Positions 11,491-21,110 of a DNA stretch of 64,000 nucleotides are shown here, piece by piece (position 1 is the first letter of the stretch; the number at the start of each line of letters is the position of its first letter). The notes under the pieces were generated by a model. It saw only the letters and a program-made list of their open reading frames with translations, was not told the DNA's origin and made no database searches. The stretch spans positions 1,984,001-2,048,000 of the forward strand of contig NC_089186.1 in NCBI RefSeq assembly GCF_947507565.1, read 5' to 3'. The position numbers and the translations under genes are program-made. Origin of the DNA: Oscarella lobularis (taxonomy: Eukaryota; Porifera; Homoscleromorpha; Homosclerophorida; Oscarellidae).

Positions 11491-12839
11491 TCTTCGTCTG
11501 CGTCTTCTTCTTTCTGCATCTAAAAATCGTCGGATTGATCGACGCGTTGGGGGAGAGAAGAGACTGAAAAGAAAATATATTCAGTGCATTGAACACTCAT
11601 ATTTATTCGTCTTATTTACCTTGAAAGGCTGTAGGAACACCGTGGAGGAGGAGGGAATTGATCCATGTGCTGATATAGGCCATCTAGAAAAAATTCGAAT
11701 TTTAGCCAAAATTCGAGGTGTGAGGTCCATTTTGTATCGCGGGGTCAAACAGGCAACCAATACCCATCGTTCTATAAAGAAATCTTTGGAATCAGAGAGG
11801 TCACCAAAATGACCAAAAAGCGTGTGCTATAGCTCACGGTTGCTTAAAAATCTCAACTCACGGATTTCCAAATAAACGCGCTAGATCTATTGCACTATAC
11901 TAGTTTGACATTGCTACAAGGTCGAACAGTTGATGGAGGTCGAATTTCGCCCCCCAAAAAGACCCCCTTCCGGTATGGGTTAATATTAGACACGCCCTTC
12001 AAAAAAGCCGAAAATTTGCGCGCTCGACATTTTTCAGATCACAAAGTCAACAAGGTACCAAAGCCCTATTGTTTGACACCGGTAATTCGGAATTCTGAGA
12101 GATGAGGTTTTTGACCAAAAACCGTGTGCTATAGCTCACGGTTGTCTAAAAACCTGACCTCGCAGATTTCCAAATAAACGCGCCAGATCTATTGCATTTT
12201 GTTAGTTTAACAACTCTACGGGGTTGAACGTTCGGTGCACGTCAAATTTCGTCCAAAACGACTCACTTCCGTTACGCCTAATACTAACCACGCCTCCTCG
12301 ATAAAATTTTGTTAAAACTGGGCTTGTAGGCAAGTTTGACTCCACGGAGTCGACTAGATATTAAAGCTTTGTAGCTACAAATTGACGCCGAAAAATCGAA
12401 ATTCTAAGAGGTCAAGTCTTCAAGTAAACCATGAGCTATAGTTCACGGTTTCCGAAAATGATCCCAAACGCAAATCTCCTATCTGACACTCTCGAACGAT
12501 ACACAGGTATTATTTAGGACATTCGGCGGCAGGAAATGTATTCTAACTAACGAATCGGAGATCGAAATTTGGGGGCGAAGCGATATGAGCCGTTCGACTC
12601 CTTTTTGGCCAAGAAAACCATTTATCGATACAACTTGCATGTGATAAAGTCAGAAAATGCTCTCTGAAAGCGTTTTGGGTCGTTTTTGAACGTCTTACGG
12701 CGACGTTGCAACGGATACGCGAATTTCCCCTTTCCGCGACTTCGCAGCAGCGGAAAAGGATCGAGAACGCTTCCTAAAAGGGTTCAGAGCGTCGTACCTG
12801 AGCTGCTTCGTCGCGAATCGCGTGTTCTTCTTCGGCCAT
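11269..12839 (-). CDS. Putative small three-exon gene, unrecognised
   Basis: I do not recognise this gene. An ATG at 12839 opens MAEEEHAIRDEAAQ and meets a GT donor at about 12797. A second exon bounded by TTTTTTCTAG and a GTAAAT donor (about 11627-11690) reads MAYISTWINSLLLHGVPTAFQ, and a third, after CGATTTTTAG near 11520, joins in phase and stays open through the 58-bp minisatellite to TAA 11269-11271. The first intron would be about 1.1 kb and contain the ~302-bp repeats. WINSLL faintly recalls the start of a calponin-homology domain, but nothing after it supports that. It may be a gene fragment, a young gene with a repeat-coded tail, or chance splice signals. Confidence 0.28.
11690..12480. 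repeat. ~302-bp tandem repeat with palindromic heads, three copies
   Basis: Three diverged units whose heads carry a near-palindrome: CGTGTGCTATAGCTCACGGT at 11821-11840 and 12123-12142, and a variant at 12430-12449. Spacing is 302 and 307 bp. Around the heads, shared text includes TTTCCAAATAAACGCG and AGATCTATTGCA in the first two copies, and a GAxxAAA/GAGAGGT-like stretch upstream of each. No coding signal belongs to the unit itself. Family unknown; it could be a satellite seed or nested copies of a short interspersed element. Confidence 0.75.
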
Positions 12840-13099
12840 GATGCAAGACCACGTGCGTTGCATTGCGCGCTAAGTCGACGTCATCAAATGACCGCACCCA
12901 CTGCCTAAAAAGGAAAATAAAGGCAATCAAAAAACTCTACTGACGTCTATACTGTTGCTGATAAGAAACGGGCCCCCCCATACCACTTACGAGCTCTCTG
13001 TACTGTTGCTGTGACAACCAGCTGCACGTGATGGCGAAAAATCATACTCAACACACAAACAAACAGAAAACGTACCATACAGTCACATCAAAAACCCCA
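12840..13099. other. Spacer between putative gene and V-ATPase 3' end
   Basis: Contains an E-box (CACGTG near 12851 and again near 13024) and a direct repeat of TACTGTTGCTG near 12950 and 13010. Probably the promoter for the leftward putative gene and the 3' UTR of the V-ATPase gene. No other gene seen. Confidence 0.4.
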
Positions 13100-16000
13100 T
13101 CAAACTTCGTCCTCCCCTTCCAAAACGGCGGTAAAGGAGAACGGCGCGAACTTGTAGCCATCTCCACCGTAGAACTTGCTCTGAAACTCCACCCTTAGTA
13201 AACACAAAAAGCCCATAAGAACCCATGTAAAAAAATGCGCAGTATGTAAAACGAAATATTATTTATTTATTTGTTATCTTACCAATGCAGACGAAGCGTG
13301 TGCAAGAACGCCGACAAGCCCTCCATAATCAAAAGAATCGCAACAGTGAGAACTAGAAATGAAATCGTGCCAATGACGCGCAAAGCCTTCAAAAAAAAAA
13401 GAACAAACAACTTACTTGCCCAAAACGAAAAACCAAAAAATAGGCCAACAACACGTAGGGGTACACCCGAAAGAAACGAAGTTGTCATCACAGTATTCAT
13501 AACCATTTTCCACAGAACGTTGGATAGTTCTAGAGGAGGATCCATGAGCGCTCTGGGGGGAACCCCCTTCCCTCCCTTAGAGTACCTGCATGGGCGAGAC
13601 TGAGCGCCCATAGACGCAAATAGGACGCCGTATGAGAGATGCATCCCAGGCAGAACTCAATTGTGTGAATCGCTTGATGGACGAATATTTCGCTGAACTG
13701 AAACTGAGAAGAAAAACGAAAATTGAATCAATGAGATTAGCGATTATTTTTCCTTACGTCGTCTTTTTTGTCGTCCTTTCCTCTTCCGTCTTCGTCGTCG
13801 TCGTCATGGTGAATAATCTCGCTGTCCTCTTCGCCTTCGCTTTCCGTAATTCCAACCGTATCCGGGTACGGCGATTGCCTCTGTGAAAAAAAAAGACGCG
13901 CGCTAACAAGAAGACTTTGTACCTATCATATTTTGATACATATTCCCGCATCTTCTTCTTGTTCTTCCAACGCAAGTAGAGCGGCTTCGTCAGAAGCATC
14001 CACGGCACGCAGATCACAATCATGAAAACAAGGAACCGCTGAAGATGAATCTGCACACGTAAAACGAAAATACATAGCAAAAGAACGACGTTTATAGAAT
14101 GAGGCTACTCCTATATGACGCAATTAATAATAATAATAAAATTCCTGATGCTATATGGGCGTTTTTTTTCAAAAACTCTACCTCACATACATACATAATA
14201 AAATTCCTGGTGCTATATATCACAGGGCTTTCTATTGGTGGTTTTTTCTTACCTGAACGCTTGGACTGTAGAGGCATCTGGTGTTGTTCGGGTCTCCGTC
14301 ATTCGAACAGGGAGACGACATAATTTTAAGAAACATGTTGATCAAAGTGATCAGGAGACTGGGCGCCTGGAAGAAAAAGAAATTCGTACTTTTAAAAGTC
14401 CGCCACACACAAAGGGAGGGTCCCCCCCTCCTCCTTACGTGATGCGTCACGTCTAGAGTCCACTTGTATAGAATCAGAATGCAGAGATAGCCGAAGAGCG
14501 ACATGAGAAAAAGCAGCTGAGGAATAAATTCCCCGATGATACTGATGTAGTTCTTGAAGAAGCTACACACGTGCAAAAAAATTCAAAAAAAATCGCGAGG
14601 GGAGCACGCGAGAGGATCTTACAGGTGATTGGTCAGACTGAGAAAGATTCCAAACGTCATGTGAATGACGCCAATAATAACGGACATTTTCATTTTGAAC
14701 GTATTCGTGAACGTGATTGCGTTCTCCGACAAAGTCTCCTGCCAAATCTAAACAACGAAGCAAACACATTTATATTAATTAATTATTTAATCAGAAGCTA
14801 TCTATATACGGGATCCATTCCAAATGGATAAGGAGCTTGACTGTGGCTTATTTGAGAATTGCTTCCATTGTAATAATTCTCAATCGGATTGAGCTGCCAC
14901 ACCTTGCCGCTGGCATTGAGACGTTTGTAATCACTTTCACTAGAAAAAAACATCATTTGGATTTTTGACCCTAGAGATCTCGTTTAGGGTATTAGGATTT
15001 ATTATATATAATATCAAGATCTCCAGGGCCACTGTTAACGAATTCATTTCTTTTTTTCTATACGTGAAATGAAGTATCCAACGAGATCCAAAGACGTCGA
15101 ATGACTTGGAGAAGCAATCGTTGTAGATGAGCCCCGTGTACATGGAAAAGAGGCCCATGAGAAAGATGACGTAACGACCGGCAAAAATCGTGGCGAACAT
15201 CTAAAGAAAAAAAAGATCAACCCGGAAGAAGACTATTATATATTCTATGGTACGTCTCCGAGATCGTTTTTCAATAGCGTTTTCTCCTTTAGGATGAGCG
15301 TCAAGGCGAAGAGAGCCATGATGAGGCCGTGACCGCAATCTCCGAACATGATGGCGAAGAGAAACGGAAACGTGATGACCACGAAGAGAGCTAATAATTA
15401 ATAAAAAAATAAATAATTAACGCCAGTTATTTTTTTATTGACCTGGATTCGCTTCGCGATAGTTCGCAATGCCGTACGCTTCGACTATGTTTTGAAATCC
15501 CTTCGTGAATTTGTTCGTTCGGAAGAAGGTGGGCGGGCTTTCTTCGGCTGGAATGCGATTCAGAACGGAGGGAACAGAAGAACCACTTCGCTCCTAAAAA
15601 ATAAATAAATAAAATAATCCCAATTTATTTATTTATTTATTTTATTGTGGTTTTTCACGTACCGTTCCTCTGCGTATGGCCAAGCGAATGGAATCCAAGT
15701 CGGAGACGGGACACCAGCACTCACCAATCAGACATTTGGTTGTCAAGTCAAAGTTGCAAAGATTCAACGTGTGATAAATCGCCTTGATCTTTTTCACCTA
15801 GAGAAAGAGAAGAGAGATCGTGAGACGACTTTAATTAATTGTCACGTGGTTGACGTACCTTTACTTCCCAGCTTCTCAGCGACTTGGAAACGGTCTGCAA
15901 GACGCGGCAACGATGATCCTGCGTCTGTCCCAAAACCTAAACGCAAGGGATTATATATATTGATTATTTTTATTGATTATTTTTCTTACCGTTTTCAAGT

Positions 16001-17338
16001 CTTCGATTCTCGTTGCCACGCCCATGGCCATTTCCCGCCTCTCCGCCGGCGAATCCGGGCACGGATACAGAGTAGCGCGATATCTAGAATAAATATACAA
16101 AAAATAAAAATTTTAATTAATCGAAATTGCGGCTTACCCTTCGCAGATTTTCTTCACGCGGGAACGCAGCTGGTCTCCCTGGAAGAAAATGATGAAGACG
16201 CACTTGTGAACGACGTCACCCTGAAATCAATAATCAATTAAGATAAACACATTATAAAATGTACATACAGTGACTGGATCTTCCATGGGATATTCGATTT
16301 CAGTGTGGCGAAGAAAGACGTTGCCGCGACACGCTCTCCAAAGCAGACGCTCGAATCCGGGAACGCGTTCGCGGAGAATGACACCAGCAACAAAACTAGA
16401 AAGAATAAATAATAAATAAATAGAGTATATATATATATAACAGAGGAGACTTCTTACCTCAGCTGACCAGAATGCGCTGAGCCTTCATCGCCAAGAAGAG
16501 CTAAGTAAAAGAAACAGAAGGCGTATGATTAATAATTTTAAAAATTATTTATTTATTTTACCTGAATGGTCGTCGCCACCCAGGCCGTCGAAATCCGCCT
16601 GGTGGGATCCAGCCTAAATATTTATTAATTTTATAAACCGCGCAATCTGTACGAGTTCTTCCTTTACGTACCTCATCGAAGAATGTACTCGTTTTGCTGA
16701 GTATCTGCTTCAGTTCCATCAATTCGAGATAGTTTCTATTGAGACGCTCCTGATTGGCGTTGATCTCTCTCATCTCGCTCTCCAACTGCTCAAACTTGTT
16801 CTAAATTTTTAAAAGAGCTAATTCGAAAAAAAAACTCAATCGAAAATCAATAGTTATTTTTTACCTCGAGATCTATCATTTCTTGGGGATTCGGTGCATC
16901 CGGGTATTCCAGTGGCTCTTGAGTCCAAAGCTCCGATTTTTCGATCTCTTTGTTGAGAAATCCTAAGACGAAATATTAAATAAAAAAATCGTTTTTCGTG
17001 GATTCTCTTTTCTGGCGTACGTAACGTGCGTTCCATTTCGTCGCAGCGTCTCACTTCGTTGACGAATTTTCGTTGGAAGGCGTTTACGTCCGGATTCAGG
17101 TCTCGAAATTGAACGGCTCCCTGTGGAGAGAGAAAAGGGGGCCCTTTTAGATTTCGATAGCTCAGGCGTATCGTTTTCATTCATTTACACATCGAGGAAG
17201 TCAAGGAATGGCTCCGCGAGGCGATAAACGGTGAAAAGTGCTTACCAGTTCTCCCAGTTCGCTTACGATGGTGTAAGCCGATTCCGACTGGAGGAATATT
17301 TGGGATAGCGTCATCTCTTCCGAGCGAAAGATCGACAT
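13100..17338 (-). CDS. ATP6V0A: V-type proton ATPase 116-kDa subunit a
   Basis: Membrane stator subunit of the vacuolar proton pump; its C-terminal half forms the half-channels that pass protons to the c-ring. The minus-strand ATG at 17338 opens [20 protein letters not shown], the classic family start. About twenty short exons follow: [51 protein letters not shown]-like and TNKFTKGFQ blocks, then the membrane half with [37 protein letters not shown] and [19 protein letters not shown]. The essential arginine lies in [14 protein letters not shown] (about 13575-13620). The C-terminus [20 protein letters not shown] then [14 protein letters not shown] ends at TGA 13100-13102. All expected segments are present. 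It faces FZR1 across a divergent promoter. Confidence 0.94.
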
Positions 17339-17722
17339 GGTCGCAAAAGAAGGCGAAAACGACAGGTCACGCGGTTTTCGCACTAATGGCGTCAGAAAAT
17401 ACGGGAGCTACTAGCGTTAATTAATCATGTGACGTCTTCGTTTGAAGCATAGAAGACGCTATTCGCATCGTCGTTGGTAAAAAAGAGTTTAGAGACAAAC
17501 AAGTAAACGTACTAGATAAACGAGAGTATCAAAAAACTCTGCAATCTTTCGTTTCGAGCACAACTAACGCGCTTACAACATCCGGGCGATAAACTTGTTT
17601 TGGAAACAATCCCCGAAGAGATACAGCCAAATATTCGGCTCTATATTATAGCGTACGTGTGTCCTGTACGCGAATCAGGAGTTCTAATACAGAGCAATTC
17701 ATCTAGAATACCCCCTAACCAT
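17339..17722. promoter_or_regulatory. Divergent promoter/5' UTR region between V-ATPase a and FZR1
   Basis: About 380 bp between the two start codons. TCATGTGAC at 17425-17433 is an M-box-like E-box, followed directly by a CRE-like GTGACGTC. In vertebrates V-ATPase genes are driven by MITF/TFE factors through such boxes; the link here is inference only. An upstream in-frame extension of the FZR1 frame to 17600 starts with TTG and not ATG, so it is treated as UTR. Confidence 0.5.
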
Positions 17723-19150
17723 ATGACAAGCACAAGTCCAAGCGAATCGCGTCGCTCTCATCTATCTCCCGCAAAGAAACGCGAGCGCTATTACGATCGC
17801 TTCATACCGAGCCGCTCGGCAACGAACCTATCCGAGGCGTTCGAAGAACTCGCTCGATCGCACGTCGCGGCGTCAAAAAACGCGATCGACGAACCTCTAC
17901 TTCCGTCGACCGAACCCGTCCTCTACGACGCCGTTCTCAACAACGAATGGGACGACAGACGCTCGCCGCGCTCGCCGAGTCGTCGTTCGCGTGCGATTCC
18001 CAAAAGGGGGCCCCTCTTCCAGTTTCGCTCCCCCGCGCCTTCGACGACGTCTACGAAATCGACTACGTGGTCGCCGCACACCCTATCGCCCCTCAGCAAA
18101 GAAACCCACCAACTACTCCAATCGCCTCGAAAAGCGGCGCGAAAAATCTCCCTAGCCCCGTATAAAATTCTCGACGCGCCCGAACTCCAAGACGATTTCT
18201 ACCTAAACCTGCTTGACTGGTCGGCGCAAAACGTCCTCAGCGTCGGCCTCGGCGCCTCCGTCTATCTATGGAACGCGAACACGAGCGAAGTCACGCAACT
18301 CTGCGATCTCTCCGCCGAAGACGACGACGTCGCCTCCGTCGCCTGGTGCGAAAAGGGAACGCGTCTCGCCGTCGGCACGCGACAGGGATTCGTTCAACTG
18401 TGGGACGTAAAGCGCGCTAAGAACGTGCGCACGCTACCCGGGCACGTATCGCGCGTGAGCGCGCTCGCGTGGAACGACGACGATTCGCTCGCCTCCGGCA
18501 GTCGCGATCGACGCATCATCTTTCGCGACTGTCGCAGCGCGAACGCGAGCGAACACCGTCTCACCGCGCACACGCAAGAGGTATGCGGACTCAAATGGTC
18601 ATGTGACCAACAATACCTCGCCTCCGGCGGAAACGACAATCGTCTCTACGTGTGGAGTCGTCACGTGATGAACGGAACGGCGACGGGAGATCCCGTACAA
18701 CCGGTTCAATGTTATACAGATCACGTGGCCGCTGTCAAGGCGATCGCCTGGTCGCCGCATCAGCACGGACTTCTCGCGTCGGGCGGCGGAACGACGGATC
18801 GATCCATACGATTTTGGAATACGTTGACGGGACATCAGCAGTCGTTGCAGTGCGTCGATACCAATTCCCAAGTGTGTAATCTCGCCTGGTCGAAGAACGC
18901 CAATGAGTTGGTGAGCACGCACGGCTATTCGCAGAATCTCGTGATTCTGTGGAAATATCCGTCGATGCAGCAGCTGGCGAAGTTGACTGGGCATAGTATG
19001 AGGGTTTTGTATTTGGGCGTGTCGCCGGACGGGCAGTCCATTGTGACGGGAGCCGGCGACGAGACGCTGCGCTTTTGGGACGTTTTCAATAAGGCGTGCC
19101 ATCAGAAGAAGAGACCGACTGTTCTAGATCCGTTTGGATATATTAGATAG
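17723..19150 (+). CDS. FZR1: FZR1/Cdh1-type APC/C activator, intronless
   Basis: WD40 co-activator that brings substrates to the anaphase-promoting complex in late mitosis and G1. 475 residues in a single exon. ATG 17723 gives MTSTSPSESRRSHLSPAKKR, followed by the C-box DRFIPSR (about residues 24-30). The RKISLAPYKILDAPELQDDF linker leads into seven WD repeats (for example NVLSVGLGASVYLW, VCGLKWSCDQQYLASGGNDN, AIAWSPHQHGLLASGGG, NELVSTHGYSQN). The protein ends in the IR dipeptide (DPFGYIR) that docks on APC/C. LAPYKILDAPELQ and CVDTxSQVCNLAW favour Cdh1 over Cdc20. Lack of any intron is unlike most neighbours and could mean a retrocopy that took over the function, or simple intron loss. The N-terminus is somewhat shorter than the vertebrate one. 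Confidence 0.94.
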   Translation: MTSTSPSESRRSHLSPAKKRERYYDRFIPSRSATNLSEAFEELARSHVAASKNAIDEPLLPSTEPVLYDAVLNNEWDDRRSPRSPSRRSRAIPKRGPLFQFRSPAPSTTSTKSTTWSPHTLSPLSKETHQLLQSPRKAARKISLAPYKILDAPELQDDFYLNLLDWSAQNVLSVGLGASVYLWNANTSEVTQLCDLSAEDDDVASVAWCEKGTRLAVGTRQGFVQLWDVKRAKNVRTLPGHVSRVSALAWNDDDSLASGSRDRRIIFRDCRSANASEHRLTAHTQEVCGLKWSCDQQYLASGGNDNRLYVWSRHVMNGTATGDPVQPVQCYTDHVAAVKAIAWSPHQHGLLASGGGTTDRSIRFWNTLTGHQQSLQCVDTNSQVCNLAWSKNANELVSTHGYSQNLVILWKYPSMQQLAKLTGHSMRVLYLGVSPDGQSIVTGAGDETLRFWDVFNKACHQKKRPTVLDPFGYIR

Positions 19151-19743
19151 TGCTATTGATTTTTTTTAGTACAGAGAATTGCGTGTGTGTACCTTGTGTG
19201 AGGGGAGGATGGTTTGCTTTCGTTGCAGCACTGTTTTGCGTGTCGCATGATCCTTTCTGGTCTTTTTACTGTTTAATTAATAGAACACCGCTGCACCGTA
19301 CATAGAGATTAATCCGTAGAATCCGCTTTTATAAGTGTATGGTTAGGTGCCGCCAAGAAAAATGCGCGACAGCAGAAACTTGCCCTTAAACCGCTATAAT
19401 CTACCTCTCAGAAGCTTTGTGCACTTATAAAATTAGATTCTACAGCATTATGATCCCATGCATGGGGGTATGCCTATCTACATGTATGTCAACGTATACA
19501 AAGGACTTACCTTCAAGTGTCTCCCCTTGTAGTCGCTTCACTAGACGCTGCTGCTATCTCATTTTAGTACTGCTTCAGCGAAAAGGACGTACATGTTTTC
19601 TGTAGGCTAAAAAGATTCCATACCAACTCAACTCACTTACTCACTCACTCACAGTCAAAAGAGAAAAAAAACGTCTCCGTGCACTGCAACAGAACAAATC
19701 TTACGGTAAAAGTCACGGGACCCCCCTCTATCCTCTCTCTTTT
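19151..19743. other. Convergent 3' flank between FZR1 and the filamin-like gene
   Basis: About 590 bp with the 3' UTRs of two genes that end toward each other. A short CTCACT repeat occurs near 19635-19652. No gene, RNA or mobile element seen. Confidence 0.45.
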
Positions 19744-20781
19744 TCAATTGACGTAAATGACGAAGGGACTTCGCGGCACGTCCTCGCCGGAGAACTTCAC
19801 CTCGACCTTATACCCTCCGACTTGCGTCGGCTCGAAATCGACGCGAGCCGAACAGGCGGCGGGATTATTACGAATATTCACCTTCCCATCGCGTATGGCC
19901 CCGTCGACGGGCCCCGTGACGCTGACACGCAAGTCCCCCGCCCCGGCATCGGCCATCAAGACGTCAAAGCAGACGGAACTATTCACCTGCCCCCCAAGCA
20001 AGCCATCGCCTTCAAGCTGGACCCTATTCGGATAACTATACGGCTCGTGTCGATTCGGATCCTCTTTGATGTTTATCACGAATGGACTATCGGGCACGGG
20101 TTGCCCGTTGAATTCAACGACGATTTGATGCTTTCCCGGCGCCGCGGGAACGTATTCGAACCCGTATCCGGGTTCGACTTCGCGCAGCTGCGCTTTGGCG
20201 GGACCCATCAGGCGCAGGTGCAATTTCCCGCCGCCGCCCGCGTTCTTGCAATCGACGTAGAATTTCGACGGTTTCCCGGCCATTCCAGTCACCATGCCGG
20301 GTCCGACGACTTTGACTTTCGTCGAATCGCCCCCCGATCCCGTACCTATCGTATAGGTCCCGGATCCCCCGCCGCCGCCCCCGCCCCCGCCGCCGCCGAC
20401 GAGTTGGGCCTTGAATGGACTTCCCGGTATTGGGGCCCCCTTGTCCTGTATGTTCACCGTGTACTCGCCCGGCGAATCGACGTCGTACGTTATCGAGAAT
20501 CCCGATTCGCCGGCGTCCGGCGGAAGGGCTTCGATGTTGATTTTCGCTCGCGAAGGGCCCGTTATGTCGACGGCGATTTCGGTCGCGTTGACGACTTTGA
20601 AGCGGCATCGATCGCCGACGCGACCGCTCGTCAGGCCGTCGCCTGTCGCTACGACGTCCCCAAGGCCTGCGGGGCGAGAAAAAGGGGAAGGGGAAGTGAG
20701 GGGAAGTGGGGGGAGAGATGGGCGCGAAAAGCCGGTGAGTCGGCGGGGAGCGTGCGCAAAACGATTTGGATTACTTAGCAT
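19744..20781 (-). CDS. Short filamin-like protein, three filamin repeats
   Basis: Immunoglobulin-like filamin repeats, normally actin-crosslinker building blocks that bind membrane receptors. Exon 1 is only ATGCTAA (20781-20775); a 108-bp GT-AG intron leads to exon 2 at 20666, giving MLSLGDVVATGDGL. A stop in frame precedes the ATG, so no actin-binding head is encoded here. Repeat 1 runs to PGSPFKAQLV, then an eleven-glycine linker, repeat 2 (VKVVGPGMVTGMAGKPSKF to PDSPFVINI), and repeat 3 (NRVQLEGDGLLGGQVNSS to PRSPFVIYVN), stop 19744-19746. About 309 residues, against some 2,600 for a full filamin. An unspliced reading, with a proline-rich leader in place of the intron, is also open. It may be an adaptor, or a separated C-terminal filamin piece. 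Confidence 0.85.
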   Translation of the reverse strand: MLSNPNRFAHAPRRLTGFSRPSLPPLPLTSPSPFSRPAGLGDVVATGDGLTSGRVGDRCRFKVVNATEIAVDITGPSRAKINIEALPPDAGESGFSITYDVDSPGEYTVNIQDKGAPIPGSPFKAQLVGGGGGGGGGGGSGTYTIGTGSGGDSTKVKVVGPGMVTGMAGKPSKFYVDCKNAGGGGKLHLRLMGPAKAQLREVEPGYGFEYVPAAPGKHQIVVEFNGQPVPDSPFVINIKEDPNRHEPYSYPNRVQLEGDGLLGGQVNSSVCFDVLMADAGAGDLRVSVTGPVDGAIRDGKVNIRNNPAACSARVDFEPTQVGGYKVEVKFSGEDVPRSPFVIYVN

Positions 20782-21110
20782 TCTTTAGACGGCGTTTTGA
20801 CTGCTTTCTTCGACGATGTTAGCTTTGGAGGAAAAAAGAATTTGAGACCCGTAGGTGGAACGTCCCCGGATAGTGGTTAGGTCACTGAGAAAAAAATGCA
20901 GTCGAATATTTTTGAGTAGTACTGTACTGTACTGTAGGCGTCTGCTCACCTCTTGCTAACAAATTTATTCAATGGGGACAGTTCTAGACCACGCCCCACA
21001 TTTTTAATTCAGCTGAAAAATGACTACATCACCATTTCGCGCGAACATTCAGTAGCATGACTAAAGAACACAGAAACGAGTCCAGACGTTCAGAAAAGAT
21101 TTGCACGTGC
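20782..21110. other. Spacer between filamin-like gene and arylsulfatase K
   Basis: About 330 bp; a short GTACT tandem repeat near 20919-20935. Probably the filamin promoter and the sulfatase 3' UTR. Nothing else seen. Confidence 0.4.

Noticed and set aside
17600-17722. N-terminal extension of FZR1 from 17600
   Set aside because: It opens with TTG, and the added residues do not resemble the family; ATG 17723 fits better.
19822-20778. 318-codon frame on + opposite the filamin-like gene
   Set aside because: Mirror of a GC-rich coding exon; the minus strand carries clear filamin repeats.
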